DNA of 10,946 nucleotides, taken from positions 1 to 10,946 of the forward strand of contig JBBSGZ010000127.1 in the NCBI GenBank assembly GCA_038253555.1, given 5' to 3'. The stretch is from JALYUA01 sp038253555 (lineage in GTDB: Bacteria; Acidobacteriota; Thermoanaerobaculia; UBA5066; Gp7-AA6). The position numbers were made by a program, and so were the translations under genes. The notes beneath the pieces are model-generated. The model did no database searches, was not told where the DNA came from, and was given only the letters and a program-made list of their open reading frames with translations. Shown here one piece after another: positions 6,292 to 10,946 of the stretch (its first letter is position 1; each line of letters opens with the position of its first letter).

Positions 6292-6941
6292 TGCTCGATC
6301 ACCTCGCAGCGGCCGCCCGCGGCCTCGATCTTGGCCTGGGCGCTCGCCGAGAATTTATGCGCGGAGATCGTCAGGGCCTTGCCGATGTCGCCGTCCCCCA
6401 GAATCTTGATGCGCCGGTTCCTGCGGGCCAGGCGCAGCCCCGCCAGGGTTTCGGGATTGACGGCCTGACCCGCCTCGAAGCGGTCCAGGTCGGAGAGATT
6501 GACGATGTCGTATTCCACGCGGAAGATGTTGGTGAAGCCGCGCTTCGGCACCCGCCGGTGGAGGGGCATCTGGCCGCCTTCGAATCCGCGCTGGTGCCGG
6601 TACCCGCTTCGGGACTTCTGGCCTTTGTTGCCGCGCCCGGCCGTTTTCCCGTGCCCGCTCCCGGGCCCGCGGCCGAGCCGCTTCTTGTAGTGAGTCGCGC
6701 CCGGCGAAGGGCGAAGGTCGTGAATGCCGAGCGCCGCCGGGCGTGTGTCGGCCGCGGCCGACGCTGCCGCCCGTTCACGCCGGGGCGGGCGAGCTGCCGC
6801 GGGGGCGGAAGCTCCCGACGCCTTCTTAATCTTCTTCGCGGGCGACGCCGCCTTCGCGATCTTTTCACCGGTCGCTTTCGCCTTCGGCCGCACAGGAGTG
6901 CTGCGCGCCGCGGGCTTCTTCGATCCCTTTTTCTCGACCAT
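6288..6941 (-). CDS. rplO: 50S ribosomal protein L15 with a long basic N-terminal extension
   Basis: L15 is a late-assembly large-subunit protein that binds 23S rRNA and 5S-region proteins. Of 217 residues, the family core occupies about 71-217: LGIHDLRPSPGATHYKKRLG at 71-90, then GRGPGSGHGKTAGRGNKGQK, GFEGGQMPLHRRVPKRGF at 119-136, and an ISAHKFSASAQAKIEAAGG end. The preceding 70 residues are absent from ordinary L15 (about 145-150 residues). Twelve of the first 40 are Lys; residues 41-70 are Ala-rich (14 of 30) with Arg and Pro. No ATG, GTG or TTG lies at the core boundary, which reads CTC for Leu71. The ATG lies 3 bases after the rpmD stop, so the extension is probably translated. Confidence 0.96.
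   Translation of the reverse strand: MVEKKGSKKPAARSTPVRPKAKATGEKIAKAASPAKKIKKASGASAPAAARPPRRERAAASAAADTRPAALGIHDLRPSPGATHYKKRLGRGPGSGHGKTAGRGNKGQKSRSGYRHQRGFEGGQMPLHRRVPKRGFTNIFRVEYDIVNLSDLDRFEAGQAVNPETLAGLRLARRNRRIKILGDGDIGKALTISAHKFSASAQAKIEAAGGRCEVIEH
6299..6305 (-). promoter_or_regulatory. Shine-Dalgarno site that fixes the secY TTG start
   Basis: GAGGTGA on the transcript strand, a long match to the 16S anti-Shine-Dalgarno, lies 7 bases before TTG at 6289-6291. It is embedded in the last codons of rplO. It decides the non-ATG start of secY and suggests that initiation does not depend on coupling alone. Confidence 0.85.
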
Positions 6942-6944
6942 GTC

Positions 6945-7166
6945 TCAGCCCTTTACGATTTCAACGAGGTGCCTGACCTTCAGGACCATGCCCCGGATGG
7001 CGGCATCGTCCGGCCGTTCGACCTGCTGGCCCATGCGGCGCAGACCGAGGCTTCGCAGGGTCGCCTTCTGATCCCTGGGAGTGCAGATCCCGCTGCGGAC
7101 CAGCCGGAGCGTGAGTCTCTTTTCATTCTTCCGCTCGGTCTTTTCGGTCTTGCGCTCCGCGTTCAT
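6945..7166 (-). CDS. rpmD: 50S ribosomal protein L30
   Basis: L30 is a small large-subunit protein. The core LTLRLVRSGICTPRDQKATL, then RSLGLRRMGQQVERPDDAAIRGMVLKVRHLVEI, matches the family, including the LGLRR and AIRGM motifs. The total of 73 residues exceeds the usual 60 because of about 14 extra N-terminal residues, almost all charged (NAERKTEKTERKNEKR). The ATG overlaps the rpsE stop by 4 bases (ATGA), a normal coupled junction, which supports the extended start. It lies 3 bases upstream of rplO. Confidence 0.96.
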   Translation of the reverse strand: MNAERKTEKTERKNEKRLTLRLVRSGICTPRDQKATLRSLGLRRMGQQVERPDDAAIRGMVLKVRHLVEIVKG

Positions 7167-7717
7167 GACGCTTCCGCCTCCAGCTTTTCGCCGGCGGCCC
7201 CGCGACGCTTCTTCATCTCATCGGCGTTGCGCAGCCGGGTGAGCCCGTCCATCGTCGCCTTGATGACGTTGTGCGGGTTCGTGGTCCGCAGGGATTTCGT
7301 CAGGATGTCCGCGATGCCGACGGACTCGAGCACCGCGCGGACAGGTCCGCCCGCGATGACTCCCGTCCCCTTCGCCGCGGGCTTCAAGAGGACGCGGCCG
7401 GCTCCGAACCGCCCGATGATGGCGTGCGGAATCGTCGATCCCCGCAGGCTGATCGCCTGCATGTTTTTCTTGGCCATCTCGATGCCCTTTTTGATGGCCA
7501 TCGGGACTTCCTTCGCCTTGCCGGAGCCGTAGCCCACCCGGCCCTGGCCGTCGCCGACGACGACGAGCGCGGAGAACGAGAAGTTCTTGCCGCCCTTGAC
7601 GACCTTGGTGACGCGGTTGATGTGGACCACGCGGTCGATCAATTCGCGCCCCTGGGCGTCGCGCTCCTTTTCCCGCTCGCGCGGCGGGCGCGGGCCGCCT
7701 CCCCGGTTGCTGCTCAT
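7163..7717 (-). CDS. rpsE: 30S ribosomal protein S5
   Basis: S5 lies at the mRNA entry site and contributes to decoding accuracy. The product has 184 residues. After a Gly/Arg/Pro/Glu-rich leader (1-23), the double-stranded-RNA-binding fold runs from about 25 to 90. It includes INRVTKVVKGGKNFSFSALV and the VGYGSGKAKEVPMAI signature. The C-terminal domain has GRFGAGRVLLKPAAKGTGVI and SLRTTNPHNVIKATMDGL. The ATG at 7717 is preferred over an upstream in-frame start because GGAGG is placed 7 bases before it; the upstream start would add 16 unconserved residues reaching into rplR. It lies 16 bases after rplR and overlaps rpmD by 4 bases. Confidence 0.98.
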   Translation of the reverse strand: MSSNRGGGPRPPREREKERDAQGRELIDRVVHINRVTKVVKGGKNFSFSALVVVGDGQGRVGYGSGKAKEVPMAIKKGIEMAKKNMQAISLRGSTIPHAIIGRFGAGRVLLKPAAKGTGVIAGGPVRAVLESVGIADILTKSLRTTNPHNVIKATMDGLTRLRNADEMKKRRGAAGEKLEAEAS

Positions 7718-7724
7718 CGGATTT

Positions 7725-7729
7725 CCTCC
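7725..7729 (-). promoter_or_regulatory. Shine-Dalgarno site that fixes the rpsE start
   Basis: GGAGG on the transcript strand, 7 bases before the ATG at 7715-7717. It rules out the longer in-frame start that would overlap rplR. Confidence 0.85.
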
Positions 7730-7733
7730 ATGG

Positions 7734-8099
7734 CTAGAACTCCAGACCGCCCTTGCGGGCGGCATCGGCGAGTGCGCGGACCTTGCCGTGGTAGATGTAC
7801 CCGCCCCGATCGAAGACCACCTTCAGAATGCCCTTCTCTTTGGCGCGGGCGGCGACGAGCTCGCCCACCCGTTCCGCGGTCGCGACGTTCGCGCCCGCCT
7901 TGGGAGCCTTCCGCAGGTCCGCTTCGACCGAGGACGCATGGGCAACCGTGTGCCCACTGGCGTCATCGATGACTTGAGCGTAGATGTGACGCCCGCTCTT
8001 GAAGACCGCCAGCCGCGGGCGCGCGCCCGAGCCCTTGACCTTCTCGCGGATGCGCACGCGCACCCGGCGTCGAGATTCGATTCTCTGTTCGGCTTTCAT
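7734..8099 (-). CDS. rplR: 50S ribosomal protein L18
   Basis: L18 binds 5S rRNA and, with L5, fixes it in the central protuberance. The product has 121 residues, the usual length. The basic N-terminus IESRRRVRVRIREKVKGSGA is followed by RPRLAVFKSGRHIYAQVIDD, then TAERVGELVAARAKEKGI, and the characteristic end VVFDRGGYIYHGKVRALADAAR KGGLEF. Start is ATG, 3 bases after the rplF stop; stop is TAG. Nothing is unusual. Confidence 0.98.
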   Translation of the reverse strand: MKAEQRIESRRRVRVRIREKVKGSGARPRLAVFKSGRHIYAQVIDDASGHTVAHASSVEADLRKAPKAGANVATAERVGELVAARAKEKGILKVVFDRGGYIYHGKVRALADAARKGGLEF

Positions 8100-8102
8100 G
8101 AC

Positions 8103-8645
8103 TTACTTTCCGCCCGCCTTTCCGACCTTGCGCCGGATGACCTCGTTCGCGTATTTGATTCCCTTCGCCTTGTAAGGGTCGGGAACCCGCAGCTTCCGGA
8201 TCTCGGCGGCCGTCTGGCCGACTTTCTGACGATCGGCTCCGCTGATCGTGAGCTTCCCGGCCTTGGCGTCCAGGTTCACCGTGATTCCGTCCGGGATCGG
8301 GAAATTCACCGGGTGCGAGTAGCCGAGGGAAAAAACGATGGCCTTCGGTTTCACTTCCGCCTTGTAGCCGACGCCGACGATCTCCAGTTCCTTGCTGAAA
8401 CCCTTGGTGACCCCCTCGACATTGTTGGCGACGAGCGCGCGAAGAAGCCCGTGGAACGCCCTCTGTTGCGGTTCATCGCTCGAGCGGGAGAAGCGGATCT
8501 CTCCGTTCTCAATCGCGACCGTCACCCCCGCGGGCACGCGCGTCGACAGATCCCCCTTCGGACCCTTGACTCGCACGGAGTCGCCCTCCGCTTTCACATC
8601 GACCCCTTTCGGGATCAGGACCGGCATTTTTCCTACGCGTGACAT
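8103..8645 (-). CDS. rplF: 50S ribosomal protein L6
   Basis: L6 binds 23S rRNA near the sarcin-ricin loop and the factor-binding site. From MSRVGKMPVLIPKGVDV it has 180 residues, the standard length, with two L6 repeats. The C-terminal signature PDPYKAKGIKYANEVIRRKV GK is at about 155-176. The open frame continues upstream, but those residues overlap rpsH and are not conserved. The ATG at 8645 is the family start, with a GAGAGA purine run upstream. It lies 28 bases after rpsH, a spacer that holds nothing but this ribosome binding region, and 3 bases before rplR. Confidence 0.98.
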   Translation of the reverse strand: MSRVGKMPVLIPKGVDVKAEGDSVRVKGPKGDLSTRVPAGVTVAIENGEIRFSRSSDEPQQRAFHGLLRALVANNVEGVTKGFSKELEIVGVGYKAEVKPKAIVFSLGYSHPVNFPIPDGITVNLDAKAGKLTISGADRQKVGQTAAEIRKLRVPDPYKAKGIKYANEVIRRKVGKAGGK

Positions 8646-8673
8646 CGGGTCTCTCTCATTTCCAGATTTGCCG

Positions 8674-9096
8674 TTACCAGATATTGCAAAGGATCTCGCC
8701 GCCGAGGCGCGACTCGCGCGCCGCCTTTCCGGTGACGATTCCCTTCGACGTGGACACAATCGAAATCCCGAGACCCCCGAGCACCTCGGGGATTTCCTTG
8801 GCGGCGGAATAGACGCGGCGGCCGGGGCGCGACACGCGCTCCAATCCGGTCACGATGGGTTCGCCTTCGGGGTCGTACTTCAGACCGACGCGGAGCCAGG
8901 GACGGCCCTTTTCGTCGACACGGCGGTAGGACGCAATGTAGCCTTCCTCGGCTAAGACCCGCAGGAGATCTTCCCGGAGCCGTGACGCGGGCATCTCGAC
9001 GCGCTCGTGGCCCGCCGTCATGCCGTTGCGGAGCCGGTTCAACAGATCGCTGATCGGGTCGCCGGTGGTGGTTGAAGCCTTGCGCGCCTTCACCAT
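8674..9096 (-). CDS. rpsH: 30S ribosomal protein S8
   Basis: S8 binds the central domain of 16S rRNA and, in E. coli, represses the spc operon by binding mRNA near rplE. The product has 140 residues with the start at 9096, slightly longer than usual (about 130) because of a short MVKARKASTTTG leader before DPISDLLNRLRNG. The C-terminus GLGISIVSTSKGIVTGKAAR followed by LGGEILCNIW is the S8 signature. The frame is open further upstream, but there it only overlaps rpsN. The start lies inside rpsN, with a 7-base overlap. I do not recognise an S8-binding mRNA hairpin at the rplE start. Confidence 0.98.
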   Translation of the reverse strand: MVKARKASTTTGDPISDLLNRLRNGMTAGHERVEMPASRLREDLLRVLAEEGYIASYRRVDEKGRPWLRVGLKYDPEGEPIVTGLERVSRPGRRVYSAAKEIPEVLGGLGISIVSTSKGIVTGKAARESRLGGEILCNIW

Positions 9097-9275
9097 GACG
9101 CCTTCCTCACTCCCGGCAGGTACCCGAGGTTCGCGTTCTGCCGGAAACAGATCCGACAGAGCTGGAACTTGCGGAGCACGCTCCTCGCGCGGCCGCAGAC
9201 CCTGCAGCGCCGCACCGTCCGCGTCATGAACTTCGGCTTTCTCGCCGCCTTGACCCGCATCGCCCTTCTCGCCAT
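9090..9275 (-). CDS. rpsN: 30S ribosomal protein S14, type Z (zinc-binding)
   Basis: S14 (also called rpsZ in this short form) belongs to the 3' domain of the small-subunit head. It has 61 residues, the short zinc form, versus about 100 for the long zinc-free form. The zinc ligands are C24, C27, C40 and C43 (CRVC and CRIC). The end GYLPGVRKASW is canonical. Start is ATG with AAAGG 6 bases upstream. It lies 103 bases after rplE, and that spacer holds two identical-core hairpins. The 3' end overlaps rpsH by 7 bases. Confidence 0.98.
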   Translation of the reverse strand: MARRAMRVKAARKPKFMTRTVRRCRVCGRARSVLRKFQLCRICFRQNANLGYLPGVRKASW

Positions 9276-9303
9276 TGGTCGCCTTTCTAAAACTCAGATA
9301 CCT

Positions 9304-9323
9304 GGGGGCCGGGGGTTCGGGGG
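9304..9323 (+). repeat. Three G5 tracts in the rplE-rpsN spacer
   Basis: GGGGG occurs at 9304-9308, 9311-9315 and 9319-9323 on the plus strand, which is the template strand; the mRNA therefore carries C tracts. Spacing is close to 7 bases again. Only three tracts are near each other, so a classic four-tract quadruplex is not satisfied. Confidence 0.5.
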
Positions 9324-9337
9324 ACCGCAAGGTCCCC
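9320..9337. repeat. Hairpin copy 1 in the rplE-rpsN spacer
   Basis: A perfect 7-bp stem (GGGGACC / GGTCCCC) closes the four-base loop GCAA on the plus strand (UUGC in the mRNA). The 16-base core GGGACCGCAAGGTCCC recurs at 9349-9364. No U tract follows in the direction of transcription, so it is not an intrinsic terminator. It may be a REP-like intergenic palindrome or an mRNA processing or stability element. Confidence 0.8.
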
Positions 9338-9347
9338 TGCCGGCTTC

Positions 9348-9365
9348 AGGGACCGCAAGGTCCCT
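9348..9365. repeat. Hairpin copy 2 in the rplE-rpsN spacer
   Basis: A perfect 7-bp stem (AGGGACC / GGTCCCT) closes the same loop GCAA on the plus strand. The core is identical to copy 1, and the loop shows that both are in the same orientation. Flanks are also alike (GGTTCGG before copy 1, GGCTTCA before copy 2), so a unit of about 29 bases has been duplicated. It ends 13 bases after the rplE stop in transcript order. Confidence 0.8.
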
Positions 9366-9378
9366 TGCTGCTTCATGC

Positions 9379-9921
9379 TCACTTGCCAAACGGCATACCC
9401 AGCTCTTTTAAGAGCTGGCGAGCCTGGTCATCCCGGCCGGCCGTGGTCACGATCGTCACGTTCAATCCCTTCGACTTGTCCGTCTTCGCGTAGTCAATTT
9501 CCGGGAAGATGAAATGGTCTTTGATGCCCAGCGTGTAGTTCCCGCGCCCGTCGAACGCCTTGGTGGGAACCCCGCGAAAGTCGCGCACGCGCGGCAGCGC
9601 GATGTTGATCAACCGATCCAGGAAATCGTACATACGGTCGCCGCGAAGCGTCACGCGAGCCCCGATCGGCATCCCCTCGCGCAGCTTGTAGGTCGCGATC
9701 GATTTCTTCGCCTTCGTCAGCACGGCCCGCTGACCGGCAATCGAGGAGAGCTCGTCCACGGCGCCGTCCAGCATCTTGGGGTTCGCGACGGCTTCGCCGA
9801 GCCCCATGTTCAGGACGACCTTCTCGAGGCGCGGAATCGCCATTACGTTGTCGATCCCGAGCTCTTTGCCGAGGCTCGGAGCGACTTCCTTCATGTACCG
9901 CTCTTTCAGTCTGGTAGCCAT
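9379..9921 (-). CDS. rplE: 50S ribosomal protein L5
   Basis: L5 binds 5S rRNA and contacts the P-site tRNA T-loop in the central protuberance. The product has 180 residues, the family length. MATRLKERYMKEVAPSLGKE, NVMAIPRLEKVVLNMGLGEA, the KKSIATYKLREGMPIGARVT LR signature, the YDFLDRLINIALPRVRDFRG region and the C-terminal DDQARQLLKELGMPFGK are canonical. The ATG at 9921 has no strong Shine-Dalgarno. The bases just before it are a tandem GAGAACT array (transcript strand), so the GAGA of a repeat unit is the only purine stretch available for initiation. It is 31 bases after rplX and 103 bases before rpsN, an unusually loose fit for this operon. Confidence 0.98.
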   Translation of the reverse strand: MATRLKERYMKEVAPSLGKELGIDNVMAIPRLEKVVLNMGLGEAVANPKMLDGAVDELSSIAGQRAVLTKAKKSIATYKLREGMPIGARVTLRGDRMYDFLDRLINIALPRVRDFRGVPTKAFDGRGNYTLGIKDHFIFPEIDYAKTDKSKGLNVTIVTTAGRDDQARQLLKELGMPFGK

Positions 9922-9923
9922 CG

Positions 9924-9948
9924 AGTTCTCAGTTCTCAGTTCTCAGTT
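9924..9948. repeat. Perfect AGTTCTC heptamer array before rplE
   Basis: Three exact tandem copies of AGTTCTC (9924-9930, 9931-9937, 9938-9944) are followed by a partial unit, AGTT. The array fills nearly all of the 31-base rplX-rplE spacer and ends two bases from the rplE start codon. On the mRNA it reads as repeated GAGAACT. Confidence 0.92.
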
Positions 9949-9952
9949 TCGG

Positions 9953-10279
9953 TTACGCCAGCGCGGCGCCGCTCTTCCTGGCAAAACGTTCCGGCGTCCC
10001 ATCGGCGTCCCGGCGGCGGCCGATCCGGGTCGGCACGTTGCGGTCCGGGTCGAGCAGCATCACGTTGGAAATGTGGAGCGGCGCTTCCTTTTCGGAGATT
10101 CCCCCCGCGATGTTCTTCGAGGGGTTCGGCCGCGTGTGGCGCTTGATCATGTTGACGCGCTCGACAATCACGCGATCCGCTGCCGGCAGGACCCGCAGGA
10201 CGCGGCCCTGCCGCCCTCGGTCCTTGCCCGCGATCACGACGACGACGTCGTTCTTTCTGAGCTTGGTCTTTTTCTTCAT
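9953..10279 (-). CDS. rplX: 50S ribosomal protein L24
   Basis: L24 is an early assembly initiator of the large subunit and carries a KOW motif. From MKKKTKLRKNDVVVVIAGKD it has 108 residues, normal for the family. The KOW region (DVVVVIAGKDRGRQGRVLRV) is at 11-30. VERVNMIKRHTRPNP and the ISEKEAPLHISNVMLLDP signature follow; the end (RRDADGTPERFARKSGAAL) includes the usual RVAKKSG-like motif. Start is ATG, overlapping the rplN stop by one base (TGATG). The open frame continues upstream, but that part only shadows rplN. Confidence 0.97.
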   Translation of the reverse strand: MKKKTKLRKNDVVVVIAGKDRGRQGRVLRVLPAADRVIVERVNMIKRHTRPNPSKNIAGGISEKEAPLHISNVMLLDPDRNVPTRIGRRRDADGTPERFARKSGAALA

Positions 10280-10656
10280 CACAGCACTTCCGGCGCGAGA
10301 GAAATGATCTTCATGAACTTCTTCTCCCGCAGCTCGCGGGCGACCGGCCCGAAAACGCGGGTCCCCACGGGCTCGCCCTCGTTGGAGATCAACACCGCCG
10401 CGTTGTCGTCGAAGCGGATGTAGGAACCGTCCCGCCGGCGGTGGTTGCGGCGCGTGCGGACGATCACGGCGCGGACGACGCGCTTGCCGTGTTTTTCGAC
10501 GAAGGGCGAGTCGGGAGCGGCCTCCTTGACGGACGCCGTGATGACGTCGCCCAGACCCGCGTACCGCCCCGCCGAGCCGCCGCGCATCCGGATGCACGCG
10601 ATGCGGCGCGCCCCCGAGTTGTCGGCCACCTCTAGGATGGTGCCCATCTGGATCAT
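10279..10656 (-). CDS. rplN: 50S ribosomal protein L14
   Basis: L14 lies at the subunit interface and forms intersubunit bridges; it is also the binding site of the silencing factor RsfS. The product has 125 residues (usual 122). MIQMGTILEVADNSGARRIA is the canonical N-terminus, followed by VVRAVIVRTRR, the SYIRFDDNAAVLISNEGEPV GTRVFGPVARELR signature and a slightly longer end, ISLAPEVL. Start is ATG with a G-rich stretch upstream but no clear GGAGG. It lies 109 bases after rpsQ, in a spacer full of period-7 repeats, and overlaps rplX by one base. Confidence 0.98.
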   Translation of the reverse strand: MIQMGTILEVADNSGARRIACIRMRGGSAGRYAGLGDVITASVKEAAPDSPFVEKHGKRVVRAVIVRTRRNHRRRDGSYIRFDDNAAVLISNEGEPVGTRVFGPVARELREKKFMKIISLAPEVL

Positions 10657-10667
10657 TGGTGCCCCCG

Positions 10668-10702
10668 GGCGTGCGGCGTAAGGCGTAAGGCGTGAGGCGG
10701 AC
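10668..10702. repeat. Period-7 GGCGTAA array in the rpsQ-rplN spacer
   Basis: GGCG recurs at exactly 7-base steps at 10668, 10675, 10682, 10689 and 10696. The central units are GGCGTAA, GGCGTAA and GGCGTGA; the outer ones are diverged (GGCGTGC, GGCGGAC). The sequence differs from the AGTTCTC array but the unit length is identical. The array ends about 10 bases before the rplN start codon in transcript order. Confidence 0.88.
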
Positions 10703-10708
10703 GTAAGC

Positions 10709-10721
10709 CGTCCTTCGGACG
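10709..10721. repeat. Small hairpin in the rpsQ-rplN spacer
   Basis: CGTCC and GGACG form a perfect 5-bp stem around a TTC triloop (GAA in the mRNA). It separates the two period-7 arrays of this spacer. No U tract follows. Confidence 0.5.
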
Positions 10722-10723
10722 CG

Positions 10724-10750
10724 CCCCCCCTCTCACCCCTGACCCCTGAC
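10724..10750 (-). repeat. ACCCCTG period-7 repeat and possible mRNA G-quadruplex
   Basis: On the plus strand, units TCACCCC (10733-10739) and TGACCCC (10740-10746), followed by TGAC, repeat with a 7-base step; a run of seven C lies at 10724-10730. On the mRNA this gives G4, TCA, G4, TGAGA, G7. That satisfies the usual four-tract quadruplex pattern if the G7 run is split as GGG-G-GGG. It lies about 70-90 bases upstream of the rplN start. Confidence 0.6.
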
Positions 10751-10765
10751 GAATCCCGTTCCTCA

Positions 10766-10946
10766 TCACGCTTCCGCCTTCGTCAGGATCTCGAGCAGCC
10801 GCCACCGCTTTTTCTTGGAAAGCGGCCGCGTTTCCTCGATCCGGACGCGGTCGCCCATCCTGGCGGTACCCGCTTCGTCGTGAGCGAGGAACCGGCTCGT
10901 CCGGCGGATCGTCCGCTGGTAGCGCGCCTCCTGAACGCGGCGCTCC
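10766..10946 (-). CDS. rpsQ: 30S ribosomal protein S17, 5' end beyond the window
   Basis: S17 binds helix 11 of 16S rRNA early in small-subunit assembly. Only the last 59 residues are visible, beginning ERRVQEARYQRTIRRTSRFL. Then come AHDE and the signature GDRVRIEETRPLSKKKRWRL, with the end LEILTKAEA before TGA. This is the second half of the OB-fold protein. It was too close to the window edge to show a start. The gene upstream is expected to be rpmC, from standard operon order. It is followed by a 109-base spacer with repeats, the second longest in the window. Confidence 0.96.
   Translation of the reverse strand, partial: ERRVQEARYQRTIRRTSRFLAHDEAGTARMGDRVRIEETRPLSKKKRWRLLEILTKAEA

Noticed and set aside
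6267..7532. A 421-codon open frame on the plus strand across rplO, rpmD and rpsE
   Set aside because: It crosses three certain genes on the other strand and has no family features; GC-rich shadow.
8646..8759. Upstream extension of rplF to the longest open frame
   Set aside because: It would overlap rpsH by dozens of codons with unconserved residues; MSRVGKMPV is the family start.
9097..9330. Upstream extension of rpsH to the longest open frame
   Set aside because: The extra residues are simply rpsN read in another frame; the start at 9096 matches S8 length.
9320..9365. Twin hairpins as an intrinsic terminator
   Set aside because: No U tract follows either stem in the transcribed direction, and rpsN and all downstream genes clearly need the same transcript.
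9924..9948. Heptamer array as a CRISPR array
   Set aside because: Units are 7 bases and directly adjacent with no spacers, and no cas gene is present.

Overview
This window is a continuous stretch of the conserved bacterial ribosomal-protein superoperon (S10-spc-alpha type). All 21 genes lie on the minus strand, so transcription runs from position 10946 down to 1. In transcript order they are rpsQ (5' end outside the window), rplN, rplX, rplE, rpsN (zinc type), rpsH, rplF, rplR, rpsE, rpmD, rplO, secY, adk, map, infA, rpmJ, rpsM, rpsK, rpsD, rpoA and rplQ (3' end outside the window). Coding density is very high. Seven neighbouring pairs overlap by 1, 4 or 7 bases and most others are 3-33 bases apart, which points to one long, translationally coupled mRNA. 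I see no tRNA, rRNA, CRISPR array, insertion sequence, phage gene or intrinsic terminator, and no gene-free stretch over about 120 bases.

Layout: 10946-6288 is the spc block (subunit assembly proteins). 6291-3304 carries secY-adk-map-infA: the protein-export channel, nucleotide kinase, N-terminal Met removal and initiation factor IF-1. 3270-1 is the alpha block: L36, S13, S11, S4, RNA polymerase alpha and L17. The products work together in ribosome assembly, translation initiation, maturation and export of new proteins, and transcription.

Organism: the base composition is clearly GC-rich. The adk-map-infA insertion after secY, the short-LID adenylate kinase and the zinc-binding forms of S4, S14 and L36 exclude an E. 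coli-like gammaproteobacterium. A high-GC phylum such as Acidobacteriota or a neighbouring soil or environmental lineage fits, but this is an impression and is not proven by the window.

The genes are textbook; no undescribed enzymatic or defence system is visible. The unexpected structure is in the spacers. Four of the five longest, plus one of only 31 bases, carry tandem repeats with an exact 7-base step but different sequences: AGTTCTC-like, GGCG-containing, ACCCCTG-like, and a decayed form with AG every 7 bases. The remaining long spacer (rplE-rpsN) carries two copies of a perfect GGGACC-GCAA-GGTCCC hairpin. The rpsD leader has an 8-bp inverted repeat just before its Shine-Dalgarno and a TTG start, suggestive of S4 autoregulation. 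Several ribosomal proteins carry low-complexity charged extensions, most notably about 70 residues on L15.
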